Part shown: positions 21,757-29,600 of the stretch, piece by piece
Layout of the letters: the number at the start of each line of letters is the position of its first letter
Position numbering within the stretch: position 1 is the stretch's first letter
Assembly: GCA_021811085.1 (NCBI GenBank)
Contig: JAJZPQ010000021.1
Coordinates: forward strand, 1 to 56,631
Reading direction: 5' to 3'
Source of the DNA: Pseudomonadota bacterium
GTDB lineage: Bacteria > Pseudomonadota > Gammaproteobacteria > Burkholderiales > SG8-39
Length of the DNA: 56,631 nucleotides
Notes under the pieces: generated by a model
Told to the model about the DNA's origin: nothing
Database searches by the model: none
What the model saw: only the letters and a program-made list of their open reading frames with translations
Program-made: the position numbers and the translations under genes

Positions 21757-22509
21757 ATGCAGCAACGAGCCGTAATGCACGATACACAGGTTGGAACGCA
21801 GGCACCGAGCGGGGCCGCTTCGCTGAGCCTGCAGGAACTCGCAGCGCTGCTGAAAATCGGGCTCGACGGCATCGAAGTCGAGCATGGCGTGAGCTTTACG
21901 CTGCGCCGCGTGCAGCAGGGCATGGCGCTGTACCGCGCCGGCGACCAGTTCGGGCCGATCTATGCGATCCGCTCCGGCACTTTCAAAACCGTGTTGCTCG
22001 ACGTGAACGGCAGCTATCAGGTACTGGGCTTTCCGATGGCGAGCGACATCCTCGGTCTGGACGGCATCGAGGCGCAGCGCTACCGTACCGAGGCGGTGGC
22101 GCTCGAGGACAGCGAAGTAGCGATCATCCCGTTCCCGCGGCTTGCCCACCTGGGCGGCAAGGCCGGGGCACTGCAGCAATTCGTCTACCGCCTGCTAAGC
22201 CGCCAACTGACGCGCGAGCACATGCAAATGTGGCTGCTGGGATCGCTGGGCGCGGAGTCCAGGGTGGCCGCGTTCCTGCTGATCCTGGGCGAGCGCTACG
22301 CGCGCCTCGGTTACTCCGACACCCGCTTCAACCTGCGCATGACCCGGCTCGACCTGGGCAGTTTCCTCGGACTGACACAGGAAACCGTCAGCCGCGCCCT
22401 GTCCAGGTTTGACGAAGCCGGCGTCATCCGCGTGCACAACAAAGAACTGAAAGTACTCGACGTCGAGAAGCTGCACCAGATCGTCGCCAACGCGCGGCAC
22501 TCGGGCTGA
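21757..22509 (+). CDS. Crp/FNR-family transcription regulator without Fe-S cysteines
   Basis: The 250-residue protein has an N-terminal cyclic-nucleotide-binding-like beta-roll (about residues 40-150, with LYRAGDQFGPIYAIRSGTFK) and a C-terminal winged helix (RLDLGSFLGLTQETVSRALS) whose ETVSR recognition helix is of the FNR type, predicting a TTGAT-like half-site. No cysteines are present, so it cannot hold the FNR 4Fe-4S cluster. The ATG at 21757 was chosen because AGGA lies 9 bp upstream; a longer frame from 21718 lacks a site. It lies downstream of the orphan LuxR-type regulator on the same strand. Confidence 0.9.
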   Translation: MQQRAVMHDTQVGTQAPSGAASLSLQELAALLKIGLDGIEVEHGVSFTLRRVQQGMALYRAGDQFGPIYAIRSGTFKTVLLDVNGSYQVLGFPMASDILGLDGIEAQRYRTEAVALEDSEVAIIPFPRLAHLGGKAGALQQFVYRLLSRQLTREHMQMWLLGSLGAESRVAAFLLILGERYARLGYSDTRFNLRMTRLDLGSFLGLTQETVSRALSRFDEAGVIRVHNKELKVLDVEKLHQIVANARHSG

Positions 22510-22743
22510 GCGCCGCAAAGATCTCTGCTGCGCCGGCAGCAGTCGCGCGCACGAACTGCGCCCGATTTGACCAAACGCATAACCGCCCGCGCGGGCTGCG
22601 GTAGATTTGCATTCGGCCTGGGTCAAGGAGCGGGGCAGTGTTCGTGGACCGGTTCAAGTCGGCAAGTAGTGCCATCGCCGCTGCATTTCCACTACGCTTG
22701 CACCTGCGGCCGCCGCAAGCGCGCGCAAGCAAGAGCTCCGGGC

Positions 22744-23427
22744 GTGATTAACTTCAATTACGCCAGCGAACCGGTGCTCATCGCTTCGGGCAAGACCCGC
22801 CTGACCGGCATACTGGACATTCCGCCCCGCCCCTGCGGCATCGTGCTGTGTCCGCATGACCGCGGATTTCATCGACTATCGCCGCGCAGCGACTACCTCG
22901 CCGACGCATTGAGGCGCGCGGGACTGGCGACGCTGCTGCTCGACCTGCTCGGACTGGATGAAAACAAGGGTGACAAGCATAGATCCGATATCGCACTGCT
23001 GAGTGCAAGACTGGCCGCGGCGATGGACTGGCTCGCCGCCGAGCCGGAAACGCGGACGCTCGCGCTGGGGCTGCTCGGCACGGGCAACGACGCCGCTGCC
23101 GCCCTGCAGCTCGCGGCCTCGCGGCCCGAGCGCATCGCTGCGGTGGTAGTGCGCAGCGGCCGCCCCGATCTCGCCGGTGCTGAAACACTGGCGCGGGTGC
23201 GCGCGCCGACCCTGCTCATCGTCGGCGAGGAAGACCGCTCCGGCATCGAATTCAACCGCAGCGCCCTCGCTCGGCTCAGCTGTGAGAAAGATCTGGCAGT
23301 CATTCGCGGCGGCACCCATTTGGGCGAGCAGCAGCACACGCTGCACGAAGTCGCCCGGCTGGCTGCGCGCTGGTTCAAGGGATATTTCGGCGGCGACGCG
23401 CACCCGGCGTCTGCGCCTCTGATCTAG
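22744..23427 (+). CDS. Dienelactone-hydrolase-like alpha/beta hydrolase lacking the nucleophile
   Basis: With the GTG start at 22744 the protein has 227 residues and aligns by eye with the small alpha/beta hydrolases often fused to phosphoribosyltransferases. The acid (Asp164 in LLIVGEEDRSG) and His192 (VIRGGTHLGEQQHT) of the triad are recognisable. The nucleophile elbow, usually G-A-S-T-G, reads GTGNDAAAAL: the serine is Gly114 and the following Gly is Asp116. Hydrolysis by the normal mechanism is therefore unlikely. The frame is open upstream to 22567, but that sequence looks non-coding. It is convergent with the GH57 gene, with only 6 bp between stops. Confidence 0.75.
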   Translation: MINFNYASEPVLIASGKTRLTGILDIPPRPCGIVLCPHDRGFHRLSPRSDYLADALRRAGLATLLLDLLGLDENKGDKHRSDIALLSARLAAAMDWLAAEPETRTLALGLLGTGNDAAAALQLAASRPERIAAVVVRSGRPDLAGAETLARVRAPTLLIVGEEDRSGIEFNRSALARLSCEKDLAVIRGGTHLGEQQHTLHEVARLAARWFKGYFGGDAHPASAPLI

Positions 23428-23433
23428 CGCATC

Positions 23434-25176
23434 TCAGCTTGCGTCGCCCGCGGCATCCGCGCGGCGCATGCTGCCGCCGCCCTCGGGCGCACCATGGCCA
23501 TGGGAAATCGGTTCGGTCAGCGCCACCGGTGCCGGCAAATCGATCAGGCGATACAGATGCGCGAGCTTGGCGCGGAACAGCTGGTCGAAGCTCGCCACCG
23601 CTGCGCTTGGGTTGTAGTCGCCAAACCACCAGAACCAGTCCGAGCCTTCGCAGTCGGCCAGCTGCCGTTCGGCCGCGGCGCTGCGTGCGGCGTCCAGGCG
23701 CCCGCTCGCGACAACCAGGTCGTAGCTCTGTTTGGCCGCACACAACAGGTCCCAGGCGCGGTTCTTGTCGCTGGATCCGATCCACGTTGCAAAGTTGCCG
23801 AAAACCCAGCTCCCGGCGACCAGGCGCTCGAGCCGGTGCGTAGCCGCCGGCGGCGTGCCGCCAGCTGCCGTACCTGCAGTCTCGCGCAGAAATGCGGCGT
23901 AAGTGGTCGGTCGTATGTACGCATGCGCTTCCAGCGTCTGATACAGCGCATGCAGAAAATAATAGCCGTTGTACGGATAATGTTCCCAGGCGTTTTCGCC
24001 GTCGAGGATCACGCTCACCAGCGGCCGCTCGTCCTGCGGCGCTTGCGCCGCGATGTGTTCCAGCTCGCCCACGAAATTGGCCGCGGCATCGCTGCCGTGC
24101 CATTTCTGGTACTCGAAGCCGATCCGGTCCGATAAATTGTCGTCGCGAAAAAACAGCAGCAGATCCGGCGCGGCATCGAGGCGGTAAGGGCGGTAGAGCA
24201 GATGCGCGCGGGGTTCGGCGCCCCGTCCGGCCGCGCGCAGGCTGTTGAGGAGTACCCGCTCGCCGCTCGCAACCCAGTCCAGGCCGTTGCCGCCGAGCAC
24301 GCGCAGCAAGACCTCGGATACCGAACCTTCGGCCGGCCACAGGCCGCGCGGCGGAGCGCCGAAACGGCGCGCATGGCTTGCCAGCGCCGAGTGCAGCTGC
24401 GCCGTCACGCGCGCGCGGCCGCCGGGATAGTCGGCGGCCTCGGGCAGCTGCGCCTTCGGCTCGGCCTCGCGCGCCGACTGAAAATCCAGCAGCAGCGGCG
24501 CCAGCGGATGGCAATGCGGCGTGGTCGAAAGCTCGATCTGACCACGGCTTGCCAGACGCGCATAGCGGCCGACCACGCCGCGCACCAGCTCGCCGATCAG
24601 CTGAAACAGCTCGGCGCGATGCTGCTGCCCGAAATGCTCGCCGATGGCCATCATGCGGGTCACCAGCTCGCGCTCGCGCCGCACCGTCTCCCCGGTCCAG
24701 GCGAGATGGAACCAGGTCAGCGCGTCATAGAAGAACTGGTCCGACAGATAGGCCAGCGCGGCCTGCCCCTGTGTCTCGAAAACGCGCAACAGCTCGTACA
24801 AACGCTTGTAGGGCGGATAGTGCCGAATCATCACGAGATTGCCGGGATGCAGGCAGCGCTGCGCGACCAGCGTACGCTCCGCGCCGCTTAAAGGCTCGGC
24901 CGCGTCGCGCGCGAGCAGCCGCAGCAGCGGGTCGCGCAGCTTGCCGCTCTCGAACTGGGCCGCGTAATCTTCGATCTGATCGAGCAGCACCGGCACCCAG
25001 TTGATCACCGCGCGCATGCCCGGGTGGCGCTCCAGATGCCAGGCCATGTCGGTGTAATCCTTGATCGCGTGCAGGTACACCCAGGGCAGCGCGAACTCGC
25101 CGCTGGCATGGTCGCGGTAATCCGGCTGGTGCAAATGCCATACCAGCACGAGATCGAGGGAGCGGTTGGGGTTCAT
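23434..25176 (-). CDS. Glycoside hydrolase family 57 protein (alpha-glucan active)
   Basis: The 580-residue protein shows the five GH57 regions: VWHLHQPDY (residues 12-20), RGQIELSTTPHCHPLAPLL (211-229), GLWPAEGSVSE with the expected nucleophile Glu283, VILDGENAWEHYPYNG with the acid/base Asp392, and a C-terminal helical part. GH57 enzymes are retaining alpha-amylases, amylopullulanases, 4-alpha-glucanotransferases or branching enzymes. The exact reaction cannot be read from sequence. It lies 12 bp after glgC in the same direction, and glgA, glgP and glk are nearby, so a role in glycogen or maltodextrin turnover or branching is likely. No glgB or glgX is in the window. Confidence 0.9.
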   Translation of the reverse strand: MNPNRSLDLVLVWHLHQPDYRDHASGEFALPWVYLHAIKDYTDMAWHLERHPGMRAVINWVPVLLDQIEDYAAQFESGKLRDPLLRLLARDAAEPLSGAERTLVAQRCLHPGNLVMIRHYPPYKRLYELLRVFETQGQAALAYLSDQFFYDALTWFHLAWTGETVRRERELVTRMMAIGEHFGQQHRAELFQLIGELVRGVVGRYARLASRGQIELSTTPHCHPLAPLLLDFQSAREAEPKAQLPEAADYPGGRARVTAQLHSALASHARRFGAPPRGLWPAEGSVSEVLLRVLGGNGLDWVASGERVLLNSLRAAGRGAEPRAHLLYRPYRLDAAPDLLLFFRDDNLSDRIGFEYQKWHGSDAAANFVGELEHIAAQAPQDERPLVSVILDGENAWEHYPYNGYYFLHALYQTLEAHAYIRPTTYAAFLRETAGTAAGGTPPAATHRLERLVAGSWVFGNFATWIGSSDKNRAWDLLCAAKQSYDLVVASGRLDAARSAAAERQLADCEGSDWFWWFGDYNPSAAVASFDQLFRAKLAHLYRLIDLPAPVALTEPISHGHGAPEGGGSMRRADAAGDAS

Positions 25177-25188
25177 CGCCTGCGCATC

Positions 25189-26544
25189 TTAGCGCAGGTG
25201 GTGCACGCGCTGGCCCAGGCTTTCCGGGACGATCACGGTCACCCCGCGCTCGGTGACATGGAAGCGCTTGCGGTCCGCCTCAGCGTCCACACCCGCCGTG
25301 AGGCCGTCGGGCAGGCGGCAGTGCTTGTCCACCACCACCCGGCGCAGCGTCACGTTATTGCCGATTTCGACGTTCGGCAGGATCACGCTATCCTGGATGT
25401 CGCAGTAATCCTGCACGTGCACGTTGGTAAACAGCACCGAGCGCCGCACCACCGAGCCGCTGATGATGCAGCCGCCGGATATGAGCGAATCCACCGCCAT
25501 GCCGCGCCGGCCGTCGTCGTCGAACACGAATTTCGCCGGCGGCATCTGCGCCTGATAGCTCCAGATCGGCCAGTCGACGTCGTACAGATTGAGATCCGGC
25601 ACGACGCGCGTGAGCTCCATGTTCGCTTCCCAGTACGCATCGAGCGTGCCCACGTCGCGCCAGTAGGGTCCGCCCTTGCTCATGTTGACGCAGCTGTCGC
25701 GGAAGCGGTGCGCATGCACGTGGAATCCCGACTTGATCAGCCAAGGTATGAGATTCTTGCCGAAGTCGTGGCTGGAATCGCAGTCTTCGGCATCGCGGAT
25801 CAATTGCTCGTACAGGAACGCCTCGTCGAATACATAGATGCCCATGCTCGCGAGCGCGCGGTCCGCATGGCCCGGCATCGCTGCAGGATGTTGCGGCTTT
25901 TCGTCGAAGGCGCTGATGCGCCCGTTCGCATCCACGGTCATGACGCCGAACTGGTGCGCGTCGGCGAGCGGCGTTTCGACGCAGGCTACAGTCATCACCG
26001 CGCCGCTGGCCACATGGTCGGCGAGCATGCGCGCGTAATTCATTTTATAGACATGATCCCCGGCCAGGATCAGCACGTATTTCCTTCGGTGCCGCCGCAG
26101 AATGTCTATGTTCTGGTACACCGCGTCGGCCGTGCCGCGGTACCAATCGGCCGTGATGCGCTGCTGCGCCGGCAGCAGTTCGACGAACTCGTCGAGGCGG
26201 CCATCGAGGAAGCTCCAACCGCGCTGCACGTGCCGGATCAGGCTTTGTGCCTTGTATTGCGTGCAGATGCCGATGCGCCGTATGCCGGAATTGACGCAGT
26301 TGGACAGCGCGAAATCGATAATGCGGAATTTACCGCCGAAAGGCACCGCCGGCTTGGCGCGCCAGTCGGTCAGCTCGGCCAGGCGCGAGCCGCGGCCGCC
26401 GGCGAGGATGATCGCGAGCGTGTCATGCGCCAAGTCCCTGAGCTCGATCAGCTGCGGCTGTTCCTTGCGCGGGCGCGCAGCAGCCTCGCCGCCCTGGTCG
26501 AAGCCGTTCATATGCGCCCTGATGCCGACTTCGACCGCCACCAT
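25189..26544 (-). CDS. glgC: Glucose-1-phosphate adenylyltransferase GlgC
   Basis: GlgC makes ADP-glucose from glucose-1-phosphate and ATP, the first committed step of bacterial glycogen synthesis. The 451-residue frame has [20 protein letters not shown] (nucleotide-binding loop), [19 protein letters not shown], the [13 protein letters not shown] motif, [14 protein letters not shown] (catalytic Asp), [13 protein letters not shown], and a C-terminal left-handed beta-helix from about residue 340. An internal ATG at 26511 (MNGFDQGG) would give 440 residues, closer to the usual length, so the exact start is uncertain. It is followed after 12 bp by the GH57 gene. Confidence 0.96.
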   Translation of the reverse strand: MVAVEVGIRAHMNGFDQGGEAAARPRKEQPQLIELRDLAHDTLAIILAGGRGSRLAELTDWRAKPAVPFGGKFRIIDFALSNCVNSGIRRIGICTQYKAQSLIRHVQRGWSFLDGRLDEFVELLPAQQRITADWYRGTADAVYQNIDILRRHRRKYVLILAGDHVYKMNYARMLADHVASGAVMTVACVETPLADAHQFGVMTVDANGRISAFDEKPQHPAAMPGHADRALASMGIYVFDEAFLYEQLIRDAEDCDSSHDFGKNLIPWLIKSGFHVHAHRFRDSCVNMSKGGPYWRDVGTLDAYWEANMELTRVVPDLNLYDVDWPIWSYQAQMPPAKFVFDDDGRRGMAVDSLISGGCIISGSVVRRSVLFTNVHVQDYCDIQDSVILPNVEIGNNVTLRRVVVDKHCRLPDGLTAGVDAEADRKRFHVTERGVTVIVPESLGQRVHHLR

Positions 26545-26616
26545 CGGGCTCAGGCTCCCGCAGCGCGTGCTGAATTGCTGAACTGCGCGAGCATCAGTGC
26601 CCCGCTCTGTCCACCG

Positions 26617-26883
26617 CTAAGCGTTGCCGATCAGGCGCAGCACTTCGGCCTCGGCCTCGACCCAGTCCTGCAGTTCGTTACCCGGGGCAAAACCGCGCTT
26701 TTCCGCACGGAAATACGCAACCCGCGCAATCAGCCTTTCGCGCTCTTCCGCGCTGATGCTCGGAGCGCCGGCCTTGCGCAGCTCAGGCGCACTCTTGGCC
26801 GGGCTTTTCGCAGAGACCGCGACAGGGCTGCCAGGCTTGGACGCCGCCTTGCCTTTGTGCACACGTGTTGATGTAACTGACAT
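26617..26883 (-). CDS. DUF2934 small protein
   Basis: The 88-residue product has a basic Lys/Pro/Ser/Ala-rich N-terminal half and a C-terminal DUF2934 domain (ERERLIARVAYFRAEKRGFA, then DWVEAEAEVLRLIG). The function of this domain is unknown; such proteins often occur beside glycogen and trehalose genes. The ATG at 26883 was chosen for its strong AAGGAGG ribosome-binding site; the frame is open upstream without a better start. It lies 72 bp before glgC in the same direction. An inverted repeat CATGGA...TCCATG sits in its leader. Confidence 0.8.
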   Translation of the reverse strand: MSVTSTRVHKGKAASKPGSPVAVSAKSPAKSAPELRKAGAPSISAEERERLIARVAYFRAEKRGFAPGNELQDWVEAEAEVLRLIGNA

Positions 26884-26975
26884 GGCCCGCCTCCTTTCAT
26901 GGACCCATATCCATGAGCACAGAATAGCGGCCGCCGCTGCGCCGACGTTGACAATTATCAAACCAAGAGGCGTGC

Positions 26976-27959
26976 TCAGCGTCGCGTCGCGAGCAGCGCC
27001 GCACCGAGCAGTCCCAGGCGCTCGGTTGTAACGACATGGACCGGGACTTTGAGATTCCGCTGCGCGTGCGCACCCTTGGCGTTGAACGCCGCAATGAATC
27101 CGCCGGCCGCGAGCCGGCTGAGAATTTTTCGCGCAATGCCGCCGGCGATATAGACGCCGCCGCGCGCGTTCAGCGCGAGCGCGTGATCGCCCGCCACCGC
27201 GCCGTAGCAGGCGATGAACAGATCCAGCGCCCGGCCGGCAAGCGCGTCACCCCGTTCCAGCGCGAGCCTGCTGACGGCGGCGGCGCCTTCCTCGCGTACG
27301 CGTTCGCGCAGGCCTGGTGCTTGGGCGAGGTCCGCGCACAGGAATTCATAAATGCGCACGAGGCCCGGCCCGGAAACGACCAGCTCCGCGCTGACGCGGC
27401 CGAACTGCGCCTGCAGCGCCTGTGCCAGACGCAGCTGCGCCGCATCCGCCGGGGCGAAACCCGCGTGGCCGCCCTCTCCGGCAATGACGCGGTAGCGCCT
27501 GCCCTGCGGCAGTGCATAAGCCACGCCCAGACCGGTGCCGGCGCCGATCACGACGCGCGGCGCCTGAGGCAAGGGCTCGCCGTGCTGCAGGCTTACGACG
27601 TCGCCGGGCGCGAGCGCTTCGACGCCCGCGGCCGCGGCTTCGAAATCGTTGACCAGCTGCACCCGCGCGATGCCGAACTGCGCAGCCAGCGCTGCGGCGT
27701 CCAGGCGCCAGGGCAGATTGGTCATCTGGATGCGATTGTCCGCCGCCGGCCCGGCTGCGCCGAAACAGGCGCTGGCGAGACGCGGCGCGCGCGCGCAATG
27801 CTGGCGGCATTCGTCGAGAAAGCGCGCGAGCATTGCGGAAAAATCGGCAAAGTCCGCGGCGGCGTAGCGCCGCTCCAGCAGCGGTTCCGGCCGCCCCTGG
27901 CGCAAGCGCGCCAACAGCAGCAGCGTTTTGGTTCCGCCGATGTCGCCGGCAAGGATCAC
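26976..27959 (-). CDS. glk: Glucokinase
   Basis: This 327-residue protein matches the bacterial Glk family, which phosphorylates glucose to glucose-6-phosphate with ATP in the cytoplasm. Visible motifs are the phosphate loop MILAGDIGGTKTLLLL, FGAAGPAADNRIQMTNLPW, QLVNDFEAAAAGV (catalytic Asp), VVIGAGTGLGVAYAL, RVIAGEGGHAGFAP and the C-terminal GGVYIAGGIARKILSRL. Lack of the ROK zinc motif supports the Glk rather than the ROK type. It is upstream of the DUF2934 gene, glgC and the GH57 gene on the same strand, and divergent from glgA with 98 bp between starts. Glucose released from alpha-glucans could feed into it. Confidence 0.94.
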   Translation of the reverse strand: MILAGDIGGTKTLLLLARLRQGRPEPLLERRYAAADFADFSAMLARFLDECRQHCARAPRLASACFGAAGPAADNRIQMTNLPWRLDAAALAAQFGIARVQLVNDFEAAAAGVEALAPGDVVSLQHGEPLPQAPRVVIGAGTGLGVAYALPQGRRYRVIAGEGGHAGFAPADAAQLRLAQALQAQFGRVSAELVVSGPGLVRIYEFLCADLAQAPGLRERVREEGAAAVSRLALERGDALAGRALDLFIACYGAVAGDHALALNARGGVYIAGGIARKILSRLAAGGFIAAFNAKGAHAQRNLKVPVHVVTTERLGLLGAALLATRR

Positions 27960-28057
27960 CTTGGCCCCTGTGCGGCGAGAGCTTGGCCGGAATTGCGCAG
28001 CCCTGCTAACATTGAGCGCATCAGCAGTGCCTGCCTCAGGCGCGGCGATCTCAATTC

Positions 28058-29548
28058 ATGCCTCCCGCTACCTCCACCTCCACCCAATCCGAGCCGTTGC
28101 GCGTTCTGTTCGCCACGTCGGAATGCGCCCCGCTGGTAAAGACCGGCGGCCTCGGCGATGTCAGCGCCGCCTTGCCGGTCGCGCTCGCGCGGCTCGGAGT
28201 CGATGCGCGCATGCTGCTGCCGGCATACCCCAGCGTACTCGCGCAATTGCCTGCCTGCCGCAAGCTTGCGCAGCTCGCGCCGAGCGCGGGGCTGCCGGCG
28301 TCGAGTCTGCTCCAGGGAAGAACGGCCTCGGGCATCCCGCTGTACCTGCTCGACTGCCCCGAATTCTTTGACCGCCCCGGCGGGCCCTATCAGGATGAAA
28401 GCGGCAGCGACTGGAGCGACAACGCGCTGCGCTTCGGCCTGTTGTCGCACGTCGCAGCCCTGCTCGCCAGCGCCGACAGTCCGCTCGACTGGCACCCGCA
28501 AGTGCTCCACTGCAACGAATGGCAGACCGGCCTCGCCCCCGCCTATCTGCACCATGCCTCGGGTGCGCGCGCGGCGACGCTGCTGACCGTACACAATCTC
28601 GCGTTTCAGGGCATATTCGGAGCGGAATTGGTCGCCGCGCTCGGCCTTCCGCCCGACAGCTTCCACCCGGACGGCGTCGAATATTACGGCAAGCTTTCGT
28701 TTCTGAAGGCCGGCCTGCAGTTCGCTGATGCGATCAGCACGGTCAGCCCGGGCTATGCGCTGGAGATTCAGAGCGAGCCGTTCGGCTTCGGCCTGCAAGG
28801 GCTGCTCGCGGCGCGCAAGGATTGCCTCCACGGCATACTCAATGGCATCGATACCAGCCTGTGGAATCCGGCTACCGATCCGCTGATTGCCAGCCGCTAC
28901 AGCGCCGATACGCTCGCAGCGAAAGCGGTCAACAAGAGCGCGCTGCGCGCCCGTCTCGGTCTGGCGAGCGCCGCCGATGTGCCGCTGTTCGCCGTGATCA
29001 GCCGGCTCACCGAGCAGAAAGGCCTCGACTGGCTGCTCGAAATCGCGCCGCAGCTGCTCGCGCTGCCGGCGCAGCTGGTGCTGCTCGGCAGCGGCGAACC
29101 CGAGCTCGAGCGCGGCTTTGCCGCGCTGGCACAGAGCCATCCGCAGGCAGTGAGCGCGACCATAGGCTTTGACGAAACGCTGGCGCATCTGATCGAGGCC
29201 GGCGCCGATGCCTTTCTCATGCCCTCGCGCTTCGAGCCCTGCGGCATGAACCAGATGTACAGCCAGCGCTACGGCACGCCGCCGATCGTGCGCGCCACCG
29301 GAGGCCTCGCCGACACGGTGGTCGATTGCACGCCGGCTGCGCTCGCCGCAGGCAGCGCCAGCGGCTTCGTGTTTCACGAGCAGAGCGCGGCAGCGCTGCT
29401 GGTCACGCTCGAGCGCGCGGCGAGCGTCTGGCGCGAGCGCGCGACCTGGCGCGCGCTGCAGCACAACGGCATGGCCAGGGATTTCAGCTGGGACGCGAGT
29501 GCACGCCGCTACGTCGAAATTTACGCGCGGCTGACAAACAATCGATAA
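28058..29548 (+). CDS. glgA: Glycogen synthase GlgA (GT5)
   Basis: GlgA extends alpha-1,4-glucan chains from ADP-glucose. The 496-residue product has the GT5 N-terminal LFATSECAPLVKTGGLGDVS with the conserved KTGGL donor-binding motif, VLHCNEWQTGLAPAYLH, TVHNLAFQGIFGAEL, FGFGLQGLLAARKDCLHGIL, and the C-terminal MPSRFEPCGMNQMYSQRYG with PIVRATGGLADTV. It lies alone on the plus strand between divergent glk and convergent glgP (52 bp between stops). The ribosome-binding site is weak. Confidence 0.97.
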   Translation: MPPATSTSTQSEPLRVLFATSECAPLVKTGGLGDVSAALPVALARLGVDARMLLPAYPSVLAQLPACRKLAQLAPSAGLPASSLLQGRTASGIPLYLLDCPEFFDRPGGPYQDESGSDWSDNALRFGLLSHVAALLASADSPLDWHPQVLHCNEWQTGLAPAYLHHASGARAATLLTVHNLAFQGIFGAELVAALGLPPDSFHPDGVEYYGKLSFLKAGLQFADAISTVSPGYALEIQSEPFGFGLQGLLAARKDCLHGILNGIDTSLWNPATDPLIASRYSADTLAAKAVNKSALRARLGLASAADVPLFAVISRLTEQKGLDWLLEIAPQLLALPAQLVLLGSGEPELERGFAALAQSHPQAVSATIGFDETLAHLIEAGADAFLMPSRFEPCGMNQMYSQRYGTPPIVRATGGLADTVVDCTPAALAAGSASGFVFHEQSAAALLVTLERAASVWRERATWRALQHNGMARDFSWDASARRYVEIYARLTNNR

Positions 29549-29600
29549 GGTGCGGTTCAAGTCCGGACCGGATGCGCGCATCGCTCCATCCTGCGTTGGT

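Noticed and set aside
21757-22509. Calling the regulator a true FNR with a 4Fe-4S cluster
   Set aside because: The translation contains no cysteine, so the cluster cannot form.
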